A DNA stretch of 64,000 nucleotides from positions 62,001 to 126,000 of the forward strand of contig NZ_VOMB01000016.1 in NCBI RefSeq assembly GCF_019050325.1, given 5' to 3'. Source of the stretch: [Mycobacterium] fortunisiensis. GTDB lineage: Bacteria > Actinomycetota > Actinomycetes > Mycobacteriales > Mycobacteriaceae. Of the stretch, positions 48,613 through 56,506 are shown piece after piece. The first letter of the stretch is position 1; each line of letters starts with the position of its first letter. The position numbers and the translations under genes are program-made. Under the pieces are notes generated by a model, which saw only the letters and a list, made by a program, of their open reading frames with translations, was not told where the DNA came from and searched no databases.

Positions 48613-50094
48613 TCAACCCAAGGGGCGCAGCACGATCGGCATGCCGTCGATCGGCACCGGCATGCCGCCGTAGTCATAATGCGGCCAGTAATCCGGGCTG
48701 GCCAGCTCCAGCTTGTAGCGACGCAGCAGCCGGTGCATCACGGTCTTGATCTCCAACTGGCCGAACACCATGCCGATGCACTTGTGCGCACCCCCGCCGA
48801 ACGGGGCGAACGCGTAACGGTGGCGCTTGTGCTCACTGCGCGGTTCGGCGAAACGGTCCGGGTCGAACTTCTCCGGGTCCGTCCACAGCTCGGGCAGCAG
48901 GTGGTTGATCGACGGCCACGTCACCACGCTCATCCCGGCCGGGATGAAGTAGCCGAGCAGATCGGTATCGCGCACGGCCTGGCGGAAGTTGAACGGCAGC
49001 GGCGTCATCATTCGCAGTGCCTCGTTGATCACCAGGTCGTAGGTTTCCAGCTTGTCCAGCGCCTCGAAGTCCAGCGGCCCGTCGCCGATCCGGGCGGAAT
49101 CGTCGCGCAGCCGTTCCTGCCATTCCGGGTTGGCCGCCAGGTGATAGGCCATCGTCGTCATCGTCGAGGTGGACGTGTCGTGGGCGGCCATCATCAGGAA
49201 GATCATGTGGCTGATGATCTGGTCATCGGTGAAGCTCTGCCCGTCCTCGTCGGCGGAGTGACACAGCACGCTGAACATGTCGGTGCTCTCGGAGCGCCGC
49301 TTCTCGCTGATCCGGCTGGCGAAGTATTCCTCGAGGGTCTTGCGGGCCTGGATGCCGCGCCACCACTTCAGCGGCGGTACCGGCGTGCGCACGATCGCGT
49401 TGCCGGCCCGGGTGGTGGTGGTGAACGCGTTGTTGACGGTGGTGACAAGAGCGCGGTCAGTACCGGCCGGCACACCCATGAACACCTCCGACGCGATGTC
49501 GAGGGTGAGCTCCTTCATCGCCGGGTGCAGCAGGAAGCGCGGGTCGTTGGCGACCCAGTCGTTGGCCAGCACCGCCGACGCCACCGAATCGATGTGCGAG
49601 ATGTAACCGCTCAGCCGCGTGCGGGTGAACGCCTCCTGCATGATCCTGCGGTGGAACATGTGCTCATCGAAGTCGAGCAGCATCAGGCCACCCTCGAAGA
49701 ACGGCCCGATCACCGGGTCCCACGCGCGTTGCGAGAAGTCCTTGTTGCGGTTGGAGAACACCGCCTGGGTGGCATCGGGGCCGAGCGCCATCACCGACGA
49801 CAGTGCCGGCGACTCGATGAAGTACATCGGCCCGTGCTTGCGGTACATCTCCAGGACGAACTCGGGCCCGCCGCGGAAGATCTCGATCATGTGACCGATG
49901 ATCGGCAAACCGGAGTCGCCGAAGATCGGCTTGAGTCCGCTGCCGGCCGGTGGTTCGGCCAACACGAACTCGTCCCACTGCTTGGCCTTGAGGCGCTTTT
50001 CCAGCGCACCCATGCCGGGCAGCGTGTTGGGCGTCGGCGTGAACCGACGCCTTGCCTGGTCCAGCAGGTAGTTCGGGGTGCTGATGGTTGCCAT
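48613..50094 (-). CDS. cyp136: Cytochrome P450, CYP136-like
   Basis: A 493-residue P450, longer than the other two. Features: I-helix MAAHDTSTSTMTT, ExxR in NEALRMM, heme loop FAPFGGGAHKCIGMVFGQLE with Cys ligand. Length and the C-terminal neighbours (divergent TetR, then SDR) match M. tuberculosis cyp136 with Rv3058c and Rv3057c. The frame is open far upstream, but ATG 50094 gives the CYP136 length and leaves a divergent promoter with a palindrome. Substrate unknown; sterol-14-demethylase-like P450s are its nearest type. Confidence 0.9.
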   Translation of the reverse strand: MATISTPNYLLDQARRRFTPTPNTLPGMGALEKRLKAKQWDEFVLAEPPAGSGLKPIFGDSGLPIIGHMIEIFRGGPEFVLEMYRKHGPMYFIESPALSSVMALGPDATQAVFSNRNKDFSQRAWDPVIGPFFEGGLMLLDFDEHMFHRRIMQEAFTRTRLSGYISHIDSVASAVLANDWVANDPRFLLHPAMKELTLDIASEVFMGVPAGTDRALVTTVNNAFTTTTRAGNAIVRTPVPPLKWWRGIQARKTLEEYFASRISEKRRSESTDMFSVLCHSADEDGQSFTDDQIISHMIFLMMAAHDTSTSTMTTMAYHLAANPEWQERLRDDSARIGDGPLDFEALDKLETYDLVINEALRMMTPLPFNFRQAVRDTDLLGYFIPAGMSVVTWPSINHLLPELWTDPEKFDPDRFAEPRSEHKRHRYAFAPFGGGAHKCIGMVFGQLEIKTVMHRLLRRYKLELASPDYWPHYDYGGMPVPIDGMPIVLRPLG

Positions 50095-50167
50095 GGGCCG
50101 CTCCTGACCGTTCAGAGGCTGACGAGATGTGGTCGATGTCACCACTTGAGGCCATCCTGACTGCCAG

Positions 50168-50185
50168 ACTTGACGCATGTCAAGT
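50168..50185. promoter_or_regulatory. Palindromic operator ACTTGAC-GCAT-GTCAAGT
   Basis: Perfect 7-base arms separated by 4 bases, between the P450 start (50094, minus) and the TetR start (50224, plus). It is the likely binding site of the adjacent TetR regulator controlling cyp136 and itself. Confidence 0.72.
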
Positions 50186-50223
50186 TTTGATCTGGCGCGT
50201 CGCGAGTGCAAAGGTCTAATGCC

Positions 50224-50877
50224 ATGACCGCCGATTCGATACCGGGGAGCAACAGCAGCTCCACCGGGCGTCCGCAGGCTCGTCTCAGCCGGGGGGACCG
50301 GCAACGCGAGGCCATCGTGACGGCTGTGCGGGAACTGCTCGAAGAGGAATCGTTCGCCGATCTGTCGGTGAGCACCATCAGCGAGCGCGCCGGGGTGGCC
50401 CGGTCGGGTTTCTACTTCTACTTCGACTCCAAGTACGCCGTACTGGCCGTGATCCTGGCCGACGCGATGGAAGAACTGGCCGCGCTCACACACAACTACG
50501 CACCCCGTGAGGTCGACGAGACACCCCCCGCCTTCGCCAAGAGGATGGTCGGCAGCGCGGCCACCGTGTTCGCCACCAACGACCCGATCATGGCGGCCTG
50601 CACCATCGCGCAGAACACCGACGCCCAGATCCGCGATCTGATGAACGACTTCGAGGACGCCGTGATCGACAAGATCGTCGGGCTCATCGAGCAGGATCAC
50701 GGCGCCCACCCGATCTCCGACGATCTGCCCGCGTTGGTCCGCACGTTGGTGGCGACGACGGCGATGACGCTGTCGCACGACTCCGCCTTCGTCGGGCGGG
50801 TCACCGATCCGGCGCGGGCGCTCGACGTGGTGGAGCGACTGTGGCTCAACGCACTGTGGGGTGGCCAGGACGGCTAG
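50224..50877 (+). CDS. TetR-family regulator (Rv3058c-like)
   Basis: A 217-residue TetR/EthR-type regulator with helix-turn-helix VSTISERAGVARSGFYFYFDSK at about residues 46-67. The GFYFYF form and the larger ligand domain resemble EthR relatives. A GTG at 50206 could add six residues. It diverges from cyp136 and precedes the SDR gene, the same trio as in M. tuberculosis. It likely represses the P450/SDR pair in response to a lipid. Confidence 0.9.
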   Translation: MTADSIPGSNSSSTGRPQARLSRGDRQREAIVTAVRELLEEESFADLSVSTISERAGVARSGFYFYFDSKYAVLAVILADAMEELAALTHNYAPREVDETPPAFAKRMVGSAATVFATNDPIMAACTIAQNTDAQIRDLMNDFEDAVIDKIVGLIEQDHGAHPISDDLPALVRTLVATTAMTLSHDSAFVGRVTDPARALDVVERLWLNALWGGQDG

Positions 50878-50899
50878 CTTCACAGGTAAGGTCAGCGCC

Positions 50900-51781
50900 A
50901 TGGGGAGTGATACCGCGGGTAACGGTCGGGCGGGCTTTGCGGGTAAGAAGTGTCTGATCACCGGCGCGGCCAGCGGCATCGGCCGGGCCACCGCCCTCAC
51001 GCTGGCGGCCCAGGGCGCTGAGCTGTATCTGACCGACCGGGACGAAGTCGGACTGGCCCAGACGGTGGCCGACGCCAAGGCACTCGGCGCCGAGGTGCCC
51101 GCACACCGGGCGCTGGACATCGCTGATTACGACCAGGTGGCAGCTTTCGCCGCCGACATCCATGCCACGCATTCCTCGATGGATGTGGTGATGAACATCG
51201 CCGGGGTGTCGGCCTGGGGAACCGTCGACAAACTCACCCACCAACATTGGCGGTCGATGATCGACGTCAACTTGATGGGCCCGATCCATGTGATCGAGAC
51301 CTTCGTGCCGCCGATGGTGGCGGCCCGCCGTGGCGGGCACCTGGTGAACGTGTCCTCGGCCGCGGGCATCGTCGCACTGCCGTGGCACAGCGCCTACAGT
51401 GCCAGCAAGTACGGGCTGCGCGGGCTCAGCGAAGTGCTGCGCTTCGACCTGGCCCGGCACCGTATCGGGGTGTCGGTGGTGGTGCCGGGCGCCGTGAAAA
51501 CCGGTCTGGTACAGACGGTTCAGATCGCCGGCGTGGACCGCGACGATCCGAATGTGCAGAAGTGGGTGGACCGCTTCGCCGGGCACGCCATCTCCCCGGA
51601 GAAGGCCGCCGACAAGATCCTGGCCGGGGTGCAGCGCAACCGCTTCCTGATCTACACCTCCGCCGACATCCGCGCGCTGTACACCTTCAAGCGGGTGGCG
51701 TGGTGGCCCTACAGCGTGGCGATGCGTCAGGTCAACGTGATCTTCAGCCGGGCACTGCGGCCAAAAACCGTGCAGCGCTAA
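50900..51781 (+). CDS. Short-chain dehydrogenase (Rv3057c-like)
   Basis: A 293-residue SDR with TGAASGIG, NIAGVS, NVSSAAGIVALPWHSAYSASKYG (Tyr-Lys) and a long C-terminal segment after about residue 230. ATG 50900 is preferred; GTG 50861 would overlap the TetR gene. It is probably cotranscribed with TetR and works with CYP136 on a hydroxylated lipid or sterol. Confidence 0.9.
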   Translation: MGSDTAGNGRAGFAGKKCLITGAASGIGRATALTLAAQGAELYLTDRDEVGLAQTVADAKALGAEVPAHRALDIADYDQVAAFAADIHATHSSMDVVMNIAGVSAWGTVDKLTHQHWRSMIDVNLMGPIHVIETFVPPMVAARRGGHLVNVSSAAGIVALPWHSAYSASKYGLRGLSEVLRFDLARHRIGVSVVVPGAVKTGLVQTVQIAGVDRDDPNVQKWVDRFAGHAISPEKAADKILAGVQRNRFLIYTSADIRALYTFKRVAWWPYSVAMRQVNVIFSRALRPKTVQR

Positions 51782-52956
51782 CGTTTTCCCCAGTGCCACG
51801 ATGGGGTGTTGAGGCTGCCGAGCCCCTGCACCTTCGTCTCCCCCCACTGTTTGTAGAGCTCCACCTCGATCGCGGCGCCGCGCTCTTCGTCGCCGACCGG
51901 GGTGGTCTCCAGGAAGTCCAGCAGTGCACGCGAGTGGGTCACCACCACGACCTGCGTCTTCGTCGCTGCGGTGCGAATGAGGGTGGCCAATGGGCGGACC
52001 AGATCGGGGTGCAGTGACGTCTCCGGCTCGTTCAGCACCATCAGCGACGGTGGCCGAGGACTGGCCAGCGCCGTCGCCCACAGCAGGAAACGCAGTGTGC
52101 CATCGGATAGTTCGGCGGCGCGCAACGGCCTGAGCATGCCCTGCTGGCGCAGCTGCAGATCGAAGAGCCCGTCATTGACCGCCACCGAGATCGTGGCGCC
52201 TTCGAACGCCTCGGCCACTGCTCGGGCCAGGTCATCGAAGGTCGTCTCGACGATCGTCTGGATCGCCGCGGCCAGATCGGAGCCGTCATCGGAGAGCACG
52301 GGGGTGCGGGTGCCGACGTGGGGTTGGCGGGCCGGGGCCCCGGCGTCGACCCGGAAACCGTCGTAGAACCGCCAGTTGCGCAATCGCTGCGACACCGCCG
52401 ACAGTTCCGGAAGGGCGTGCGGATGGGCGTACTCGGCCAGCACGCTGTGGTAGCTGGGCAGCGAGCGGGTGAGCTCCTCGAAGCCTCTGCCGGTGTGCGA
52501 AGCCACCTCGGCGTATTCGCGGGTGCGGCGCACCAGTGCCGAGGCGGGACGCAGCACCGGCCCGGCGAACACCACCTCGCGCTTGATCTCCGGGTCGAGC
52601 GCGAACGCCGACGGTTCGCCGCCCGACCCGGCCATCTGCGGCAGACCCAGATCGACCAGATAACCGAAATCGTCGGCGGTGAAGCCGAGTTCGAGAGACA
52701 CCGGACGGTTTCGGGTCGTGCCCTGGGCGTACTCGGACGGCTGCTCAGGCCCCGCCCACAGCACTGACTGCAGGCCGCCTTCGCGGGCCAGTGACCCGAT
52801 CACCTGGCCTCGTCCGCAGTCGGCCAGCAGTCGCAGTGCGCGATAGATGGACGACTTGCCGGTGCCGTTGGCGCCGGTGACCACGGTGAGGTTGGCCAGC
52901 GGCAGGATCACCTCCCGCAGTGAGCGGTAGCCCCGAATCGCGATGGTCTGCAGCAT
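51778..52956 (-). CDS. AAA/ABC-type ATPase, RecF/OLD-like
   Basis: A 392-residue ATPase. Walker A is GANGTGKS (about residues 28-35), the ABC-like signature is LSDGTLRFLLWATAL and Walker B is LMVLNEPETSLHP; a His-switch-like VVVVTHSRALLDFLE follows. This split-ABC layout is seen in RecF, SMC-like and OLD-family proteins. No TOPRIM nuclease domain is visible, so the function may be DNA repair or simple defence; neither can be proven. GTG/ATG 52986 would add ten residues. It overlaps the convergent SDR by four bases and precedes dinB2 downstream by ten bases on the same strand. Confidence 0.85.
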   Translation of the reverse strand: MLQTIAIRGYRSLREVILPLANLTVVTGANGTGKSSIYRALRLLADCGRGQVIGSLAREGGLQSVLWAGPEQPSEYAQGTTRNRPVSLELGFTADDFGYLVDLGLPQMAGSGGEPSAFALDPEIKREVVFAGPVLRPASALVRRTREYAEVASHTGRGFEELTRSLPSYHSVLAEYAHPHALPELSAVSQRLRNWRFYDGFRVDAGAPARQPHVGTRTPVLSDDGSDLAAAIQTIVETTFDDLARAVAEAFEGATISVAVNDGLFDLQLRQQGMLRPLRAAELSDGTLRFLLWATALASPRPPSLMVLNEPETSLHPDLVRPLATLIRTAATKTQVVVVTHSRALLDFLETTPVGDEERGAAIEVELYKQWGETKVQGLGSLNTPSWHWGKR

Positions 52957-52966
52957 GGGGTCGAGG

Positions 52967-54031
52967 TTATTTGTGGGTCCCGACACTCGGGGCAGCGGGA
53001 AGCCCGTTCATGGCCAACTCCAGACGCACACCCAACAGCCGGATCGGCCGGTCGAGGTCGAATTGATCGAACACCGCCAGCGCGGTGTCGGTGATGACGC
53101 CGGCGTCGGTGCCGGGTGTGCCGAGCTTGCGGATCTTGGTGCGGGTGTAGAAGGTGCTGGTGCGTACCGTGACCGCCACCCGGGTGACGATGCGGCCCTG
53201 CTCGGCCACCTCGTCGAGGGTCCGCCGGGTGAGCTCGCGGATCGCGTCGTCCATCTCGGTGCGCTCGGTGAGGTCTTGCGGGAACGTGATGACGTGGCTG
53301 CGTGAGCGGGGGATCCACGGCTCGGAACTCACCTCGGTGTCACCGCCGCCTTTGGCCAGCAACAGGATCCACAGCCCGGTGCTCGGCCCGAAGGCGGCCG
53401 TGAGCACGGCGGCATCGGTTGACGCAAGGTCGGCCACCGTGGTGATCCCCAGTGCGGCAAGCTTTTGGGTGGTCTTGGGTCCGATGCCCCACAGCGCATC
53501 GGTGGGACGGTCACCCATCACCGACATCCAGTTGGCTTCGGTGAGCAGGTACACACCTGCGGGTTTCGCCAGCCCCGTCGCCACCTTGGCCCGCTGCTTG
53601 TTGTCACTGATACCCACCGAGCAGGACAGCCCCGTCTCGGCGGCGATGACGGTGCGGATGCGCTCGGCCAGCTCGACCGGATCGTTGACCTCCGCGCCCA
53701 GATAGGCCTCATCCCAGCCCCACACCTCCAGGGGATGGCCGAGATCACGCAGCAGACCCATCACCTGGTCCGAGGCCGCGTCGTAGGCGTCCGGATCCGA
53801 CGGTAGGAAGGTCGCCTCGGGGCACTTGCGTGCCGCGGTGCGCAACGGCATGCCGGCATGTACGCCGAACTCGCGGGCCTGATACGACGCGCAGGTGACC
53901 ACTTTGCGGGGCTCGGTGGGGTCACCGCTGCCGCCGACGATGACCGGCAGGCCTTCCAGTTCGGGATGGCGCCGCAGCTCCACCGAGGCCAGGAACTGGT
54001 CCAGGTCGACATGCAGCACCCAGGCGGTCAT
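52967..54031 (-). CDS. dinB2: DNA polymerase IV, DinB2 type
   Basis: A 354-residue Y-family translesion polymerase. Motifs: WVLHVDLDQFLASVELRRHPEL (metal Asp and steric region), CASYQAREFGVHAGMP, WGWDEAYLG (catalytic Asp-Glu), and the GIGPKTTQKLAALGI helix-hairpin-helix. The open frame extends into the TetR gene, but ATG 54031 yields the family N terminus. Position between the SDR/TetR group and the nrd operon matches dinP (Rv3056). No beta-clamp-binding end motif was identified with certainty. Confidence 0.93.
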   Translation of the reverse strand: MTAWVLHVDLDQFLASVELRRHPELEGLPVIVGGSGDPTEPRKVVTCASYQAREFGVHAGMPLRTAARKCPEATFLPSDPDAYDAASDQVMGLLRDLGHPLEVWGWDEAYLGAEVNDPVELAERIRTVIAAETGLSCSVGISDNKQRAKVATGLAKPAGVYLLTEANWMSVMGDRPTDALWGIGPKTTQKLAALGITTVADLASTDAAVLTAAFGPSTGLWILLLAKGGGDTEVSSEPWIPRSRSHVITFPQDLTERTEMDDAIRELTRRTLDEVAEQGRIVTRVAVTVRTSTFYTRTKIRKLGTPGTDAGVITDTALAVFDQFDLDRPIRLLGVRLELAMNGLPAAPSVGTHK

Positions 54032-54035
54032 GGCA

Positions 54036-54638
54036 CTAGTGACCGCACAGCTTGCGGGCGGTGTCCTGCCAGGCCGTCGAGAGCTCGTCGAGGCTGCGGC
54101 CGAGGCCGAGTTGGTGTGCCACGTAGTCGGGGTCCAGCAGTGCCAGCAGGGCATCGGCCTGGGCGTCGAGATTGCCGGTGGTCTCCGCGGTTTCGAGCAG
54201 CATCCGGATGTGTGTGCGATGCAGCGCGAACGGGCCGGTGTAGCGCAGGGCGGGGTCGCGGATGGCATCCGAGAGCAGGGCCTGGTGGCAGTGCACGAAC
54301 CGAAGCCGGTCCTCGCCATAGGCCAGCAGGCGTTCCAGCGGGGGTGCGCCGGGGCCGAGCGGCGGCGGACCGAACATGAAGGCGTTCTGTTCGGCGGTCT
54401 CGTCTTCGTCGAGCAGGACCATCATCAGCCCCGCCCGGCTGCCGAACCTGCGGAAGACGGTTCCTTTCCCGACGCCGGCGGCGACCGCGATATCGTCGGT
54501 GCTGACCGCGTCGGGTCCGCGTTCGGCGATCAGGCGGCGCGCGGCATCGAGGATCAGCACGCGGTTTCGGGCGGCATCGCCGCGTTCTGGTGGCGCCGGG
54601 TCGATACGCGCGAGCGGCGGGCGGTCAGTGGCTGCCAC
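54036..54638 (-). CDS. TetR-family regulator (Rv3055-like)
   Basis: A 200-residue TetR-type regulator; helix-turn-helix TDDIAVAAGVGKGTVFRRFGSRAGL at about residues 47-71. It sits just upstream of dinB2 (4-base gap) and diverges from the FMN reductase. The shared promoter has an operator-like palindrome, so it probably represses the reductase and may control dinB2 through cotranscription. Confidence 0.9.
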   Translation of the reverse strand: MAATDRPPLARIDPAPPERGDAARNRVLILDAARRLIAERGPDAVSTDDIAVAAGVGKGTVFRRFGSRAGLMMVLLDEDETAEQNAFMFGPPPLGPGAPPLERLLAYGEDRLRFVHCHQALLSDAIRDPALRYTGPFALHRTHIRMLLETAETTGNLDAQADALLALLDPDYVAHQLGLGRSLDELSTAWQDTARKLCGH

Positions 54639-54665
54639 AACTGCACTTTAACTCAGGCGGAATTA

Positions 54666-54683
54666 ATCGGACCACAGTCCGGT
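54666..54683. promoter_or_regulatory. Palindromic operator ATCGGAC-CACA-GTCCGGT
   Basis: Seven-base arms with one mismatch, between the divergent TetR (start 54638) and FMN reductase (start 54731) genes. A typical TetR target geometry. Confidence 0.6.
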
Positions 54684-54730
54684 TGATTGTTGCGAAACTG
54701 TGGGGCGGGGACGAACTCAAGGAGGGTCAT

Positions 54731-55273
54731 ATGGCTGATATCACGGTGCTGGTGTTGGTGGGAAGCCTGCGGAAAGCGTCGATCAATCGGCAGCTCGCCG
54801 AGTTGGCGATCGAACAGGCGCCGGACGGGGTGCAGCTGAAGCTGTTCGACCGGCTGGGGGAGTTGCCCTTCTATAACGAGGACATCGACACCGATGGTGT
54901 GGCCGAACCGGTGGTCGCGCTGCGCGCAGCGGCCGCCGAGGCCGACGCGACGCTCGTCGTCACCCCCGAGTACAACGGCAGCATCCCGGGTGTGCTGAAA
55001 AATGCCATCGACTGGCTGTCGCGGCCGTGGGGCAACGGCGCGCTCAAGGACAAGCCCCTGGCCGTAGTGGGCGCCGCGCTCGGCCAGTACGGCGGGGTCT
55101 GGGCGCACGACGAGACCCGCAAGTCGTTCGGCATCGCCGGGCCGCGGGTGGTCGAGGATCTCAAGCTGTCGGTGCCCTCCAAATCGCTCGACGGCAAGCA
55201 TCCGAGGGAGAACACGGAGGTCGCCGAGGCGCTGCGCGACATTGTGGGCAAGCTCACAGCCGAGGTCGGCTGA
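54731..55273 (+). CDS. NADPH-dependent FMN reductase (Rv3054c-like)
   Basis: A 180-residue flavodoxin-fold reductase. LVLVGSLRKASINRQLA is the FMN phosphate loop and VTPEYNGSIPGVLKNAIDWLSRP the second flavin-binding motif. It reduces quinones, chromate or azo compounds in related proteins. GGAGGGTC precedes ATG 54731. It is followed by three hairpins that separate it from the nrd operon. Confidence 0.92.
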   Translation: MADITVLVLVGSLRKASINRQLAELAIEQAPDGVQLKLFDRLGELPFYNEDIDTDGVAEPVVALRAAAAEADATLVVTPEYNGSIPGVLKNAIDWLSRPWGNGALKDKPLAVVGAALGQYGGVWAHDETRKSFGIAGPRVVEDLKLSVPSKSLDGKHPRENTEVAEALRDIVGKLTAEVG

Positions 55274-55357
55274 GACCTCGTCATCGCTTTTTGCCGTCCG
55301 CGAGGGTTTACGGCAAAATTCCTGCCGCCGATCGGGTCGTACGACCCGATCGGCGGC
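55261..55357 (+). terminator. Three stacked hairpins after the FMN reductase gene
   Basis: In order: CGAGGTC/GACCTCG around the stop codon (55261-55280); TTTTGCCGT/ACGGCAAAA (55289-55318); and a perfect 34-base palindrome of two 17-base arms (55324-55357, GCCGCCGATCGGGTCGT and complement) followed by TTT. The last has the look of an intrinsic terminator with a weak U-tract, rare and strong for mycobacteria. Confidence 0.75.
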
Positions 55358-55776
55358 TTTGCTATTGGGGGATCGGCGGTATCGCGTCCGGTCATCTTGT
55401 CGGTGGCTGGTGCTACATCTAGGGGTGCGGCGCGACACGGTCTGTCAAGTCGAGTGCGACACGCCGCGACAGTGGCGGCTGGCAAGCTTACGACCTGGGA
55501 ATTCCAGAAATGTTATTCAGAACATGTTGTATGGCTTCGAACCGTCGGCCACTAGGTGTAGTGTCTGTGAGACCGACAGGCCACCACAGTTCGGGAGCCG
55601 GCCGGAGCGCAGCGAATCCGGCCGAGTCGGTTTCAAGACCAGCCGGAGAGCGGCTTCGACCGGCAGGAATTTTGGCGGCCCGAAGGTCGCTGAACATCAG
55701 TGAAACGTCGTTACCCGATCAGTTGCCAGTCACCTGTCCAGTTTCTTCACTTTCCGCAAGAGGAGCCGTACCGAAG
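55358..55776 (+). other. Long leader of the nrdHIE operon (no gene)
   Basis: No convincing coding frame in this stretch. It holds an NrdR-like box (55549-55564) and a purine-rich region with several GCCGG/CCGGC inverted repeats between 55590 and 55665 that could fold in RNA. If transcription starts near the box, the nrdH leader would be about 200 bases. No B12 riboswitch motif was recognised. Confidence 0.55.
55549..55564. promoter_or_regulatory. NrdR-box-like palindrome
   Basis: CCACTAGGTGTAGTGT contains the palindrome CACTA-GGTG-TAGTG and resembles NrdR boxes (16 bases, CACTA-like ends) upstream of bacterial ribonucleotide reductase genes. NrdR normally binds two boxes; a clear second box was not found. 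Confidence 0.6.
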
Positions 55777-56016
55777 ATGACCGTCACCGTGTACACCAAG
55801 CCCGCATGCGTGCAGTGCAACGCCACCTACAAGGCGCTGGAAAAGCAGGGCATCGAGTTCGAGAAGGTCGACATCACCCTCGACAGTGAAGCCCGCGACT
55901 ACGTCATGGCGCTCGGTTACCTGCAGGCCCCGGTGGTGGTGGCCGGTAACGATCACTGGTCGGGCTTCCGGCCGGACCGGATCAAGGCCCTCAGCACAGT
56001 CTCGGCCAGCGCGTAA
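55777..56016 (+). CDS. nrdH: Glutaredoxin-like protein NrdH
   Basis: A 79-residue NrdH redoxin, the electron donor for the class Ib ribonucleotide reductase. The active site C11-V-Q-C14 and the C-terminal WSGFRPDRI motif are diagnostic. It is reduced by thioredoxin reductase. ATG 55777 with AAGAGGAGC upstream. First gene of nrdH-nrdI-nrdE; the size equals that of M. tuberculosis NrdH. Confidence 0.96.
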   Translation: MTVTVYTKPACVQCNATYKALEKQGIEFEKVDITLDSEARDYVMALGYLQAPVVVAGNDHWSGFRPDRIKALSTVSASA

Positions 56017-56053
56017 CGGAGGTCATCACAACGGGGAGAGGATGGGGGAAACG

Positions 56054-56506
56054 ATGAGCCATCTCGTCTACTTCTCCAGCGTCTCGGAGAACACCCACCG
56101 CTTCGTCCAGAAGCTCAAGTGGCCCGAGGAGCTTGTCACCCGGATTCCGCTGCACGGCCGCATCGAGGTGAACGAGCCCTATGTGCTGATCCTTCCCACC
56201 TACGGCGGCGGCCGGGCCACCCCCGACATCAACAACGGTGGCTACGTGCCCAAGCAGGTCATCGCGTTTCTCAACAACGAACACAATCGGTCGTTGATCC
56301 GCGGCGTCATCGCCGCGGGCAACAACAACTTCGGTGCGGAATTCGCCTACGCGGGCAATGTGGTCTCGCGGAAATGCGGTGTGCCGTACCTCTATCGCTT
56401 CGAACTCATGGGAACCCCGGACGATGTGGAAGCCGTCCGCGCGGGGTTGAAAGACTTTTGGAAGGACCAGACGTGCCACCAACCGTCACAGCTGCAGAGC
56501 CTGTAA
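56054..56506 (+). CDS. nrdI: Flavodoxin-like protein NrdI
   Basis: A 150-residue NrdI, the flavodoxin that helps assemble the di-manganese tyrosyl radical cofactor of Nrd[20 protein letters not shown] is the FMN phosphate loop, [20 protein letters not shown] follows, and [13 protein letters not shown] completes the flavin site. ATG 56054 (GGGGGAA upstream) gives the usual length; ATG 56042 is an alternative. Its end overlaps nrdE by 34 bases. Confidence 0.95.
   Translation: MSHLVYFSSVSENTHRFVQKLKWPEELVTRIPLHGRIEVNEPYVLILPTYGGGRATPDINNGGYVPKQVIAFLNNEHNRSLIRGVIAAGNNNFGAEFAYAGNVVSRKCGVPYLYRFELMGTPDDVEAVRAGLKDFWKDQTCHQPSQLQSL

Noticed and set aside
55566-55776. Cobalamin riboswitch in the nrdH leader
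   Set aside because: No B12-box-like sequence was recognised, and GCCAGTCACCTG at about 55728 alone is not sufficient.
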